Origin: Venturia oleaginea
Lineage: Eukaryota; Ascomycota; Dothideomycetes; Venturiales; Venturiaceae
Direction: 5' to 3'
Assembly (NCBI GenBank): GCA_013176395.1
Contig: JABMLP010000005.1
Span: 992,001 to 1,056,000 of the forward strand
DNA: 64,000 nt
A model generated the notes under the pieces. The model saw only the letters and a program-made list of their open reading frames with translations. It was not told the origin of the DNA and searched no databases. Every line of letters starts with the position of its first letter. Position 1 is the first letter of the stretch. Shown here one piece after another: positions 21,750 through 31,486 of the stretch. The translations under genes and the position numbers were made by a program.

Positions 21750-22162
21750 CAACGAAAAGCCCCCTTCAAAGCACCACTATGGGAAGCATCGTGAGATTTT
21801 ATGGTAGTCACGTCCAATGTTTTCTGTCGAGGGATGTTGCTATGCATATGTACTATGACTTGGCTGCTGCAAAGAAAGCCTGTCGATGGGAAGTTCCGGA
21901 TGCTTTACAGCAGCGCGCTGAAGCAGCGGTACAGAAATACACTCGGCGCGGCTTTAACTTTCTCACCGTTTCTCCATCGAAAAATCAACGCTCTGTTCTC
22001 GATGCCGAGGCAATCTTTTTAGAGCTTCATCCTGATGCGGAGAGAAACAAGTTTATTGCCCAGGTAAAAGACATGACCTGGACCCATTCTAATAATATTG
22101 ATTTGGAGATGTCGATAGCAACAACAAAGGAAGTGGAAGAGTTATTGTTATACGGGGTCTGA
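21750..22162 (+). other. unidentified open frame after the transposase relic
   Basis: A second frame (21554-22162) overlaps the end of the transposase and continues 138 codons beyond it with normal protein composition (AMHMYYDLAAAKKACRWEVP). I do not recognise it. It may be a host gene fragment or the true end of the element in a shifted frame. Confidence 0.3.
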
Positions 22163-22432
22163 TTGGGTGGTGTTCCGTTGCTTTTGGATTCTACCTATTG
22201 CTTCTATATTATGTATGCCATGATTCGTATAGTGTTCCCTAATTAAGCTATCCCGCAACAGCGACAGGTGCAAAAGGCATTGGCCGAATAGAATCTAGTT
22301 CAATGTACCTGCCACCAAAGATACTGTGAGCTGGGACACACTAGCCTCTGTCAGCACTTAGCTATTTGGATGCTAACATCCATCCTGTAGAAAGTTGAGA
22401 GGAGATGGCAGCAGGAGCGCAGAACAACCGTT

Positions 22433-23274
22433 TTGAGCCTCTATCATCAGACACAATTGGCGCAATCTCAAACTTCCGCGACAGCTGTACAATACCACTC
22501 ATCATCACATTCAATCCCGTCTTCTCCGCCGCTGACTACCGCCCTACCTAAGCCATCATACGCGTCCGTTGCAGCATCTCCTCCTAAGAAAAACCAGAAG
22601 TCACCGCCGTCTACCATACGCCATTCCCAACCTTACCGCTCCCCAGCATCACCAAGTCCACCGCGCTTCCAACCCCAAGAAACATCTTCCCCAATACTTT
22701 CAGTAAAAGATCTCTCCCGTCGTTTCCATAACAGGCCAAGTCCGTTCTCCCAAGAACGACTTAATGCCCAACAACCAGTCATTCGAATCTTGCATGCTAT
22801 CGCAGATCTTTTGGAGAGCCAGACGTACAAACCAGGACAAGGAACCTGGCTGTGCGACGGCCCTTAATCATCAAGTTGGAGCTGCCAACTAATTCTGCTC
22901 AGAGAAGGAACAGCCTCTATAATACTAACTCTTCGCATATGGACTCACTCATTGAGATAGTACCTATGCAAGCAGCAATCACAGATCCAATACCCCCTTT
23001 TTACTAACCGCTAGTTGCTGATTTTCTCAGTGCATAGCAAATGGTAAGTTGCGCCTTTTGTTTTTATTGTTGTTCTAGAGTTATTTCCGGTGTGGTATTA
23101 GAATATGTTGAGAAAATGCTTCTAAAAAAAATTAAAAAAATTGTTTGGGCTTAGAATGAAGGGAGCGTTGACAGTTGGATAGAATGTATAATAGAGTGTC
23201 GGTAGTGTCCCCCTGGAGCCATACTGGCCCGACGGGTGTATTGAATCCATCCATCCATCCATCCATCCATCCAT
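22433..23274 (+). mobile_element. Tad-like LINE 3' end, copy 1, internally deleted
   Basis: An ORF at 22433-22867 is Ser/Pro/Gln-rich (PSYASVAASPPKK) and could be an ORF1/gag-like remnant. It is followed directly by about 370 bp that match the 3' untranslated region of copy 2 (compare 22918-23255 with 23890-24222), ending in an ATCC repeat. No reverse transcriptase lies between, so if the ORF belongs to the LINE the element lost its middle. Confidence 0.55.
23244..23274 (+). repeat. ATCC microsatellite, LINE tail
   Basis: About seven uninterrupted ATCC units at the 3' end of LINE copy 1. A shorter ATCC run ends copy 2 near 24211-24222. Short tandem tails are typical of Tad and related non-LTR elements. 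Confidence 0.85.
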
Positions 23275-24222
23275 GTTTTGCCGTGGTTCTTCGATGGATC
23301 CCGGCACACTCTGGCATCAAGGGCAACGAAGCGGCAGACAAAATGGCCAAAAGAAGTACCAAAGCAGGGAGCGCAGTGCCGTCAGAGATACGACTACGCT
23401 CAGCACTGATTAGGCAAGCAAAAAAGAGCTGTCAGCCAAGCAATAAACCACTACGAGGAGGGAGATTCACCAAATCTATCGATGCAGCTATCCCTGGAAA
23501 ACACACGCGCACCATCTATAACCAGCTATCCAAAACAGAGGCCCAAACCCTAGCTCAATTACGGACGTCACATTGCCGACTGAACAAGTACCTGAACCGA
23601 ATCGGAGCGGTGGAGTCGCCATTGTGCGAAGAATGCGGAGTCGTGGAAAGCGTGCAGCATTTCCTACTCGATTGCAAACGATGGAGCGAGCAACGACGGC
23701 TCTTAAGAGAAGCGACCGAACCAAGGAGCGACGTCTCCTATTTAGTAGGAGGCCGCTCAACACTTACAAACAGAAGAGGAGAGATGATTGATGGTCCAAA
23801 ATGGACGCCAGATGTAGCAGCGGTGCGAGCGACAATTGCGTTCGTAGACGCTACAAAACGATTCAGCCGAGAGACGGAATAGTCTCTAACGAAACCAACT
23901 CCGAGCATGTGGACTCACTCATTAAGATAGGACCCATGCAAGCAGCAATCCTAGATCCGACACCCCCTTTTTACTAACCGCCAATCTCTGATCCTATCAG
24001 TCTATTGGTAGACGGTAAGTTGCGCCTTTCGTTTTTGTTGTTGTTTCTGGAGTTTTGGTCAATTTGAAAACAGAGTATGTTGGAAAGATACGTTATAAAA
24101 TTTAAGGTTTGGGCTTGGAATGAAGGGAGGGTTGACAGTGGGATATAATGTATAACAGAGAGTCGGTAGTGTCCCCCTGGAGCCATACTGGCCCGACGGG
24201 TGTATTGAATTCATCCATCCAT
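23275..24222 (+). mobile_element. Tad-like LINE, copy 2, 5'-truncated
   Basis: It begins directly after the ATCC tail of copy 1. The open frame to 23882 encodes the end of a LINE polyprotein: the end of an RNase H domain (LRWIPAHSGIKGNEAADKMA, with the conserved His and Asp region) and a distal C-x2-C...H-x4-C motif (CEECGV, HFLLDC). The 3' untranslated region follows and ends in ATCC units. A head-to-tail pair of truncated LINE copies is formed. Confidence 0.75.
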
Positions 24223-24564
24223 CCTCCACCCTTGTTTTCCTTGTTGTATTCAAAAGCTACTTGTGTTTGGAACGTGTATGAGATTATATACTGTGAGTTC
24301 ACCGCGATGTTTGCTGCGGCGTGTGGCGTGTAGCTCAAGATTTGACTACAGATGCTGAGGAAGTTAAATCTTGGACCTCACAACAAACAACTCCTTTGAA
24401 GCTTCATACAATACTGCAACAGTAACTTTATTCAAGCTCGAACTCGAACTTGTACTATATAATTGAGCCGCACTGCTCATCTTCTTGTCTAGCAGCCTCC
24501 AATTCAAACCAACACCAACACCAACAAGCACCCCACATCGTACTCGCGCCACGCATTGATTTCT

Positions 24565-26088
24565 ATGTCGCAACAGTCCGATTGCTCCTCAGTTCTATCC
24601 TGGTTGGATACGCTCCCCTCTTCACCAAACTCAGTCTCCCCCATCAATCACCATAGCCAGTTGAGACGGGGGAAACACCGGCGGTACGAATCTTTCGAGA
24701 TGGATAGTTCTACCACTCGCATCCCATCATCATCCAAGAAGCGGCGCGTCGAAACAAACAGTCTGGTCAACGGAAGTGTTGAAGATACTCCTCGAGGCAT
24801 ATCCATACGTCCTACTCCGTCACTTGCTACACCTTCTTTGGAAGCCAGCTCAGAATGCAGTGTCTCCTCCCGGCGGTCGCGGAGCCCCGAAAAGAAGATC
24901 AACAGGATGATATCTGCCCCGCAACCTATCGAGCTGCAACAATTTCATGGGCGTAAGGAGGACGTTCCGGAAGAATTCAAGACCATTTTTAAAGCCATTG
25001 ATGGCCGATTTTCGCGGGGAATTCGCGTCAACCAACGAATACAAGGTAAACCAGTCTCTCAGACCTGCTGGACCGCCGAGGCTAACTATTTGGCTTAAGG
25101 AAGAGATTGCAGCCATCACAGCCGGCGCCTTTGAAGCCATTAACGACTACGACTTCGTCTACGCCGACCCGCACGACCTCCCTGGACCTTCTCCCTCCCC
25201 TCAACAATGCGCAAAGGCTGTGTGGTTGGCTGCGCGGTGCGAAACGATGGGTTGTAGCGAGGCCGCTTGGAATAGCAGCGTGCATAATTACATTCTCGAT
25301 ATTGCACTATATACTAAGTCCTTCATAGATCGAGTATACTTTGTCAATTGGTATGTTCTCTGATCGGTTTAGAATCCTATCATATCTTACTAAATTTTCG
25401 CAAAGTACATCCGCTCGAATCGCCCCTTCCTCTCTAATTCCACCCAGCGATCCCGCCACAAGTCCAGAGGGCAAAATGGTTGATTTCGTAATTACGGTCG
25501 AACTCTCTGACCGCTTCAAGGAAGCATTCAATACGCGGTTCCGCGGCAAGATGATCAAGTCCGTTAATCATACTCTGCACGAACCGCTGACGCATCGCCC
25601 GATTGGAGTCAGCATTGAGACGAAACGCACTGGTGAAAAATGGAAGGAGGCGGTGTACCAGATGGAGATTTGGACGGCAGCGCATTTCAACAAGTTAGAA
25701 GAGCTGACGAAAGAGGCGAGAGAGATGAGAGGTGAGCAAGAACGGGGCAATATAGACGCGACCTGTTTACCATTCTTGCCTGTGATCATTGTCCAAGGTC
25801 ATGAGTGGAAATTCCTCGCGGCTGTAAGGTATCCGGGCAAACGAACAGTAAGCTGTTGAGCGATTTTAACTAAGATGCCATTGCTAACCATTTCTATCCC
25901 AGTGTCTGTACGAAGAAGTTACTTTCGGTAGCACTAACTCTGCTCTTGGCGTCTACCAAATCGTCGCGACGATTCAGCTTCTTTCGCGCTGGACTTGTGA
26001 TAACTTTGCGCCGTGGTTTGAGAGGGAATGCATGAACATGACACCAGAACTGCTCAGAGAGGACCTGGCTAAGCTACCAAGCAGTTAG
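24565..26088 (+). CDS. PD-(D/E)XK nuclease-like protein
   Basis: Four exons: 24565-25045, about 25104-25350, 25406-25847 and 25903-26088, total 451 residues. The first acceptor (AAG at 25103) is weak and is the one uncertain border; introns 2 and 3 are canonical. The N-terminus is Ser-rich and disordered with a basic KKRR patch. The catalytic region shows GKMVDFVI (Asp) followed by VSIETK (Glu-x-Lys), the PD-(D/E)XK signature. The layout (WLDTLP start, CSEAAWN-VH block, MVDF, SIETK, final VYQIVATIQLL block) matches a family abundant in fungal genomes and annotated as PD-(D/E)XK nuclease-like. Activity and target are unknown. It stands beside an NLR and LINE copies in a repeat-rich region. Confidence 0.8.
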
Positions 26089-26846
26089 AAGTCCGTCTTG
26101 GCATTGATTCTGGACGTGGGTTTAAGTTTAAAATCGCGTCTTTGCATCATGATAGCTCATGCATGGGACACGTTATGCTTGGCAAGTCGACAACTCGTAA
26201 TGCCGCAACGGCTCAAGCTTTGGCTGTACGACCAGAGCGGTATGGATTTTGCCAACGCTGAATTTCAACTTTAAATGAATTCAGCTGGTAACATTCCAAT
26301 GTGGAATGTTTCACGTGAGTTCAACTTCACCAAAGTTTTGCGACTTTCCCGAAGTCGCAAACTCGCTTCTGTTTCCAAGGAGCGGCCTCTCGCTTAGAAC
26401 AGCCACAGCGACAGATTATGCCAACCTCAGTGACTCGAGCTCACGTGAACGGAGATATATCTCCACCTTAGAAAAATATCGGTTTCTAGTCATAGTATAA
26501 ACCTTCACAGGGGATGGCAGGAGCGGGTCGGCACCTCCCTGCTAGCGTCCGCGGCTCGCTGCAACTCGACCATCGCGCTTATCTGTCACGTGCGCTAATA
26601 TGGAGCGGAACGCAAACTCCCAGCTGCATTGCCAAGACAACTCAGCCGCAATCTGCATCGCCCCACTGGCACAACCACACTTGAACTTCTTCGTCCGCGC
26701 CTGTTCATGCCAAATCCCTGTTTCGTGACCTATGTTCCTCAAACGGCACGATATTCGTTGTGATTAGATCCTACCTGCTAAGCCGTCGTGTCCACTTGAT
26801 TTTTACCCATCCCCCATTGCACGACGCCCAGGATCTGTTCACCAGT
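26089..26846. other. intergenic, promoter of the NLR
   Basis: No supported gene. The NLR frame is open from 26760, but the HET domain begins at the Met at 26847, so the start was set there. Confidence 0.4.
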
Positions 26847-29346
26847 ATGCGTCTCCTGAAGCTGAGGAGTGATGGCAGCTTCAGCCTAACCAGAGATCTT
26901 ATCGACGATATCCCTCCCTACGCCATACTTTCTCACACCTGGGGACCGGATGGAGAGGAGGTCACCTTTGACGACATGACCAATCCGACCGGCGAGAACA
27001 AGGCTGGCTATAATAAACTCCAATTCTGCGGGAAACAAGCTGCTGAAGATAAACTCCAACACTTCTGGGTGGACACGTGTTGCATCAACAAGTCGAGCAG
27101 TGCCGAGCTTACGGAGGCTATCAACTCGATGTTTCGATGGTATCGTGATGCAGCCAGATGTTATGTTTACCTCTCAGACGTCTCCGACGGCGACAAGGAT
27201 GGAAAGGATGACCTTCCGCCTTCATTTCAGAACAGCAGTTGGTTTACTCGCGGCTGGACGCTTCAAGAGCTTGTCGCTCCGAAATCCGTCGAATTCTTCT
27301 CGTCTGAGGGCACGCGTCTGGGTGATAAGAGATCAATGGAGCAGCAAATCCACAAGCGTACCGAGATCGCTACTCAAGCTCTTCGAGGCGATCCATTGTC
27401 CGATTTTAGCGTTACGGAGCGGTTATCTTGGGCAGCAAAGCGTACAACGACACGTAAAGAAGACAGGGCGTACTGCCTTCTCGGCATTTTTGGGATTCAC
27501 ATGCCACTGATCTATGGCGAAGGGGAGGAAGCTTTCACGCGGCTAGAGGAGATGATCAAAGGTACGTTCTTAACTTGTCTCATCGGGCGTTTTTCGAGAG
27601 ACCACCCTTCCACTCTCCTTCAGGAAATTCACTAATTCCGGCTGTCTGCGATTAGCGCGACTAGAAACAACACCTGCCCCGTCGACTACGACTCCTTTTC
27701 GACGTGACCCCGACTTCGTTGACCGCGGAGCCATGGTAAGCCAAATCAAGAAGAGATGTTCCGTTCCAGGCGCCCGAACTGCTCTAGTAGGGCTGGGAGG
27801 TGTAGGGTAAGTCCTGCACAGAAAAGTAGTAGACCATGCTTTAACAAGCAGCAGAAAGTTACAGCTCGCGATCGAGCTGTCCTACCAGGTCCGAATACAC
27901 TCCCCGTCGACCTGGGTCTTCTGGGTACACGGCAGCAACACAGCTCGATTTGAGGAAGGCTACAGAAAGATCGCGGACGCGGTCAGGCTGCCGGGTCGAG
28001 ACCAGCCGAAGGCAGACATTCTACAGCTAGTGTATAGCTGGATGTGCGACGAGGGAAATGGCAAATGGGTAATGATAGTAGATAACGCCGACGATAGCTA
28101 CGTTTTCTTCAACTCAAATAAAGAAAGGGCCGCTGTCGGGAACAGCACCGATCGGGAGAAACAAGAGCGGTCGCTCTCTACCTTTCTCCCAACTACCGCT
28201 AATGGAGCAATTGTCATCACAACACGAGACAGGGACACGGCGTTTCGATTTACGGGGCGATACCAGGATATCATACAGGTGGGGCCAATGGGCCAGGAAG
28301 ACGCACTGACTCTGCTCGAGAAGAAGCTTGGAGCATATTTTGAACGGGATGGAGGAGCACAGCTGGTTGGAGCACTGGACCATATACCTCTCGCAATAAC
28401 GCAAGCCTCTGCATACATTTATCGAAGAGCACCACGCACGTCGATTGCAAAGTATCTGAAAGAATTGCAGAAAAGCAAGTGGAGCCAGTCAAATCCTCTC
28501 CACCACGATATCAGAGATTCCCAAAGGGACGAGACTGCTTCCAACTCGGTCATTACCACGTGGCAGATATCTTTTGAACATATCCGTGCTATAAGACGGT
28601 CTGCAGCGGAGCTGCTATCGCTGATGAGCTTCTTCGACCGACAGGGAATCCCAGAGGACCTTCTCGTTGATAAGAAGAGGGACGCTGGGAGTCGGGACAA
28701 CGCTAGGGACGATAGTGATGGTAGTAGTACAGACCTGGAAGACGTTATCTCGGACGAACTTGGAGAGGACGTCGGTGTCTTACAAGCTTATTCTATGATC
28801 TCAGTGGAAGTCCAAGGAGGGTCATTCGAAATGCATCGGCTAGTGCAACTGTCAACAAGACGGTGGCTAGAAGCGGAGGGTCAGCTGGAGAAGTGGAAGC
28901 AGGAGTACGTGGCGAGGATATCAAGAGCGTTTCCTAGTGGAGACTATGAGAACTGGTCGACGTGTCAGAGGCTGTTCCCCCACGCTGAGGTGGCAGTAGG
29001 CCAGCGGCCACTCGATGCGGAATCGTTGGGAGAGTGGGCGCGTATTCTCAGCAATGCGGCATGGTACGCATGGGCGCAGGGTAAGTATATTGTAGCAGAG
29101 AGAATGGGACGTAAGGCTCTCGCGGCTAGAAAAGAAGTTCTTGGAGAAGTACACGTCGACACGTTGGCGTCTTTAGAAATCCTGGCTCTGGTGTTAGGAT
29201 ACCAGGGAAAGTACGAAGAGGCCGAGGAGATGAACCGACGGGCGTTGGAGGGGTACGAGAAGGAGCTGGGAAAGGAGCATCCCGACACGTTGACGAGCGT
29301 CAGCAACCTCGCTCTAGTATTGCGAGACCGGTTAATTGCCGTATGA
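26847..29346 (+). CDS. HET-NB-ARC-TPR NLR-like protein, C-terminus cut by a MULE
   Basis: Exons 26847-27561, 27656-27806 and 27855-29346. Domain order: HET domain at residues 1-240 (MRLLKL, YAILSHTWG, WVDTCCINK, GWTLQELVAP, YGEGEEAF); a nucleotide-binding domain with P-loop GLGGVGK, Walker B WVMIVDNADD, the block IVITTRDRD and a GLPL-type block DHIPLAIT; a winged-helix region (LLSLMSFFDRQGIP); then TPR repeats of 42 residues (KYEEAEEMNRRALEG). Such proteins control self/non-self recognition and programmed cell death in fungi. The P-loop reads GK followed by Leu, where Ser or Thr normally coordinates magnesium. The frame runs into the MULE terminal repeat at about 29334 and stops four codons later, so only the first TPRs remain. 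Confidence 0.85.
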
Positions 29347-29408
29347 ACACATACATCAAAAAATCTAGCCAACACATACATCCAATTGCTAGGACATGCA
29401 TTGAAAAC
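29334..29408 (+). repeat. left terminal inverted repeat of MULE
   Basis: About 75 bp, identical to the complement of 31404-31478 except for a transition near the inner end (GGACATGCA against GGACATACA). Confidence 0.85.
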
Positions 29409-29691
29409 TGCGCATACATTCGCATACATTCTAGACTGTAAATGTATGTATTAGCAATAAATTTTGTCTATGAATTTGACCCACCTTTTGATGGCGACAA
29501 CGTCGCAGTCGCAGTAAGTATACGCGCTATACCGCATGTCAATAGTATATAGAAGGCTTTTATTGCATTTTTGAGCAATTCAGAGTCAGCTAATATCGTA
29601 TTTATTAAACTACTCCAACAACCTCCCAACCTCCCTCCCTCCCTCCCTCTATTACAACCCCCGTCAACTCCGCTCTTCCTATCTACTTCCC

Positions 29692-31191
29692 TCACCTTGT
29701 ACAAGCAGCTCCTGAGTGATTTGGAGAGCCGCAGTGACGGCAATTGCCTTGTGAACGTTTTGGGCGTTTGTTGGAAGCCTGTAGTATTAAAGTCTGAGTT
29801 TCTGCTGTATTGCGAGAGCGCTTCTTGGTAACTTTTGGTGGTAATGGCTCTTTCCGACTAACCTGAGTAGCCTTAATCTGTAGGAGCTCTTCAAGAGCAT
29901 CGTCAGCATCGTCAAAGGCGGCCTCATCTTCAGAAATCTCGGTGTTTTGGGCCTGACGAGAAGATATAATCTCATCGTAAGTAGCATCCATTTCGGCTTC
30001 AAGATCGTGATCAAATACCGCCGCTTCTTCGTCAGATTCCGAGTCGCTAGATGATGAAGACTCGTCTGAGATTTCGATGGTTTCATTACGCTTCCGGCGG
30101 CCTTTGGTAGCGGTTTTAGACGCTGCTTTTGATGATTTTTTACCCTGGGTTGATCGTTCAGCGGTCGTGGCTCCTTTGCGTTGAGAGTCCTTTCGAATAC
30201 GGCTATTCACATTATGCTTGCGCATACGAAGATGCTTCGGACGTCCTGGCTTACGATTTGGCTCACTAGGGAGAGTTTGACCATCTGGAATGAGATTCTT
30301 GATCAAAACTGGGCGTAGTGAGCCGCTGTAGGCTTTGCGGTATTGACTGCGCTCGTAAATAGTAGAATTGCCGTCAGTATACACAATTTTGAGGTCGTAT
30401 TTGAGAGCTAGAATGACCGCAAAAACGTGAGCACATGGTAGACGATGGTCCTGCCATTCTAGGCAATCGCAGACTCCTTTATCAAGGTCTACAACCCAGC
30501 CTGCAGCGCCGGGAGACTCATGAAGCCTCACAAGGACTACCGTTGGTAGCACTGCGGCGGCGAGGAAGACATTATTTTCTGCTCTCTTGAATCTGTAGAA
30601 GGCTCCATTGTATGTTCCGGCTTCTATAATTGTTTGGTAGATGTCGTTAGTGAAGCCGCTGCCTTCGAGTAGATTGCCGCGTTGTCGAAGATACGATAAC
30701 ATTGGTTTGATCAACTGAAATTGTATGTTTGAGTCTCCGTCAAGGTCTCGTAAAATAGCCGCCTTTGTGCGATGGGCTTGGCTGTACGAGAGAGTGATGC
30801 CAGCCTTCATACGAGCATTACTCTTTACGGCTTTTGGCTTAGTGGTTCTATCGTTGGTGATAAGGTCTCCATTCAAGCGCTTTTGGTATGTAACACTATG
30901 AGGACGTCGCCAACCATAATGAGTAGAGACTGGACAGGTATCAGGTATGAAAATGCGTAAAGTTGGTCGAGGGTCGTCGCCAATGAAGGCAATGCGCGCC
31001 TTTAAGGTATTAGCAAAGGGCTGAATTGAGAGACTGAATAATACCTTAAAACCACAAGTCTCAGCTATCTTTTGTCGACATTCTGCTGCCCAAAATTTGC
31101 CGTTTCCATTCAACACTTTGAAAGATTCGTGGGCTTCAATAATCGCATCTGTGACTGCATTTGCGCCGTCTTCCAGGGAGTCAAATTGCAT
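29692..31191 (-). CDS. MULE protein without DDE core (DNA-binding + SWIM + CCHC)
   Basis: An open frame of 499 residues. The N-terminal part is the FAR1-like DNA-binding region of MULE transposases (ANAVTDAIIEAHESFKV, then a region with GWRRPHSVTY and ILRDLDGD). After about residue 170 the sequence passes directly to the region before the SWIM finger (VCDCLEWQDHRLPCAHVFAV, pattern C-x-C...C-x-H). The approximately 200-300 residue DDE catalytic domain that should lie between is absent. A basic linker, a long acidic Ser/Asp/Glu stretch and a C-terminal CCHC knuckle (CRHCGSPNHSGAAC) follow. The frame may begin a little upstream (open to about 31290). Despite the deletion there is no stop or shift, so it could still give a DNA-binding, non-catalytic protein. 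Confidence 0.75.
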   Translation of the reverse strand: MQFDSLEDGANAVTDAIIEAHESFKVLNGNGKFWAAECRQKIAETCGFKVLFSLSIQPFANTLKARIAFIGDDPRPTLRIFIPDTCPVSTHYGWRRPHSVTYQKRLNGDLITNDRTTKPKAVKSNARMKAGITLSYSQAHRTKAAILRDLDGDSNIQFQLIKPMLSYLRQRGNLLEGSGFTNDIYQTIIEAGTYNGAFYRFKRAENNVFLAAAVLPTVVLVRLHESPGAAGWVVDLDKGVCDCLEWQDHRLPCAHVFAVILALKYDLKIVYTDGNSTIYERSQYRKAYSGSLRPVLIKNLIPDGQTLPSEPNRKPGRPKHLRMRKHNVNSRIRKDSQRKGATTAERSTQGKKSSKAASKTATKGRRKRNETIEISDESSSSSDSESDEEAAVFDHDLEAEMDATYDEIISSRQAQNTEISEDEAAFDDADDALEELLQIKATQVSRKEPLPPKVTKKRSRNTAETQTLILQASNKRPKRSQGNCRHCGSPNHSGAACTR

Positions 31192-31403
31192 ACCAATGGT
31201 GAGGGATGGATAGGGAGGCCTATCTTCAGGCCCAGGCTTTCGAATGACGATGTGCGAGGCATAATTGAGTGCGTAGTGTTGAGTTGTATTAAGTAAAAAA
31301 TGTAGATATCAAAATGTGGTAAACAAGAATTAGAGTCACGTACGCGTGTTCGCGAAAGATGCACGAAATTGACCAATTAGAGCAATGTATGTATCAGCAA
31401 TTT

Positions 31404-31478
31404 TTTTCAATGTATGTCCTAGCAATTGGATGTATGTGTTGGCTAGATTTTTTGATGTATGTGTTCATACGGCAATTA
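31404..31478 (-). repeat. right terminal inverted repeat of MULE
   Basis: The complement of 29334-29408. It adjoins NLR-derived sequence on its right. Confidence 0.85.
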
Positions 31479-31486
31479 ACCGGTTC

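Larger units (their letters stand above)
29334..31478. mobile_element. Mutator-like element (MULE) with long terminal inverted repeats
   Basis: The ends are near-perfect inverted repeats of about 75 bp (29334-29408 and 31404-31478), starting AATTGCCGTATGAACACATA. Such long ends are typical of MULEs. The element carries one long ORF on the minus strand. Flanks: the left flank is the NLR TPR region and the right flank is the middle of another NLR, and no clean 8-10 bp target duplication is present (only a palindrome-like ACCGGTT on both sides). The element is about 2.1 kb, shorter than an autonomous MULE because the DDE core is missing. Confidence 0.85.
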
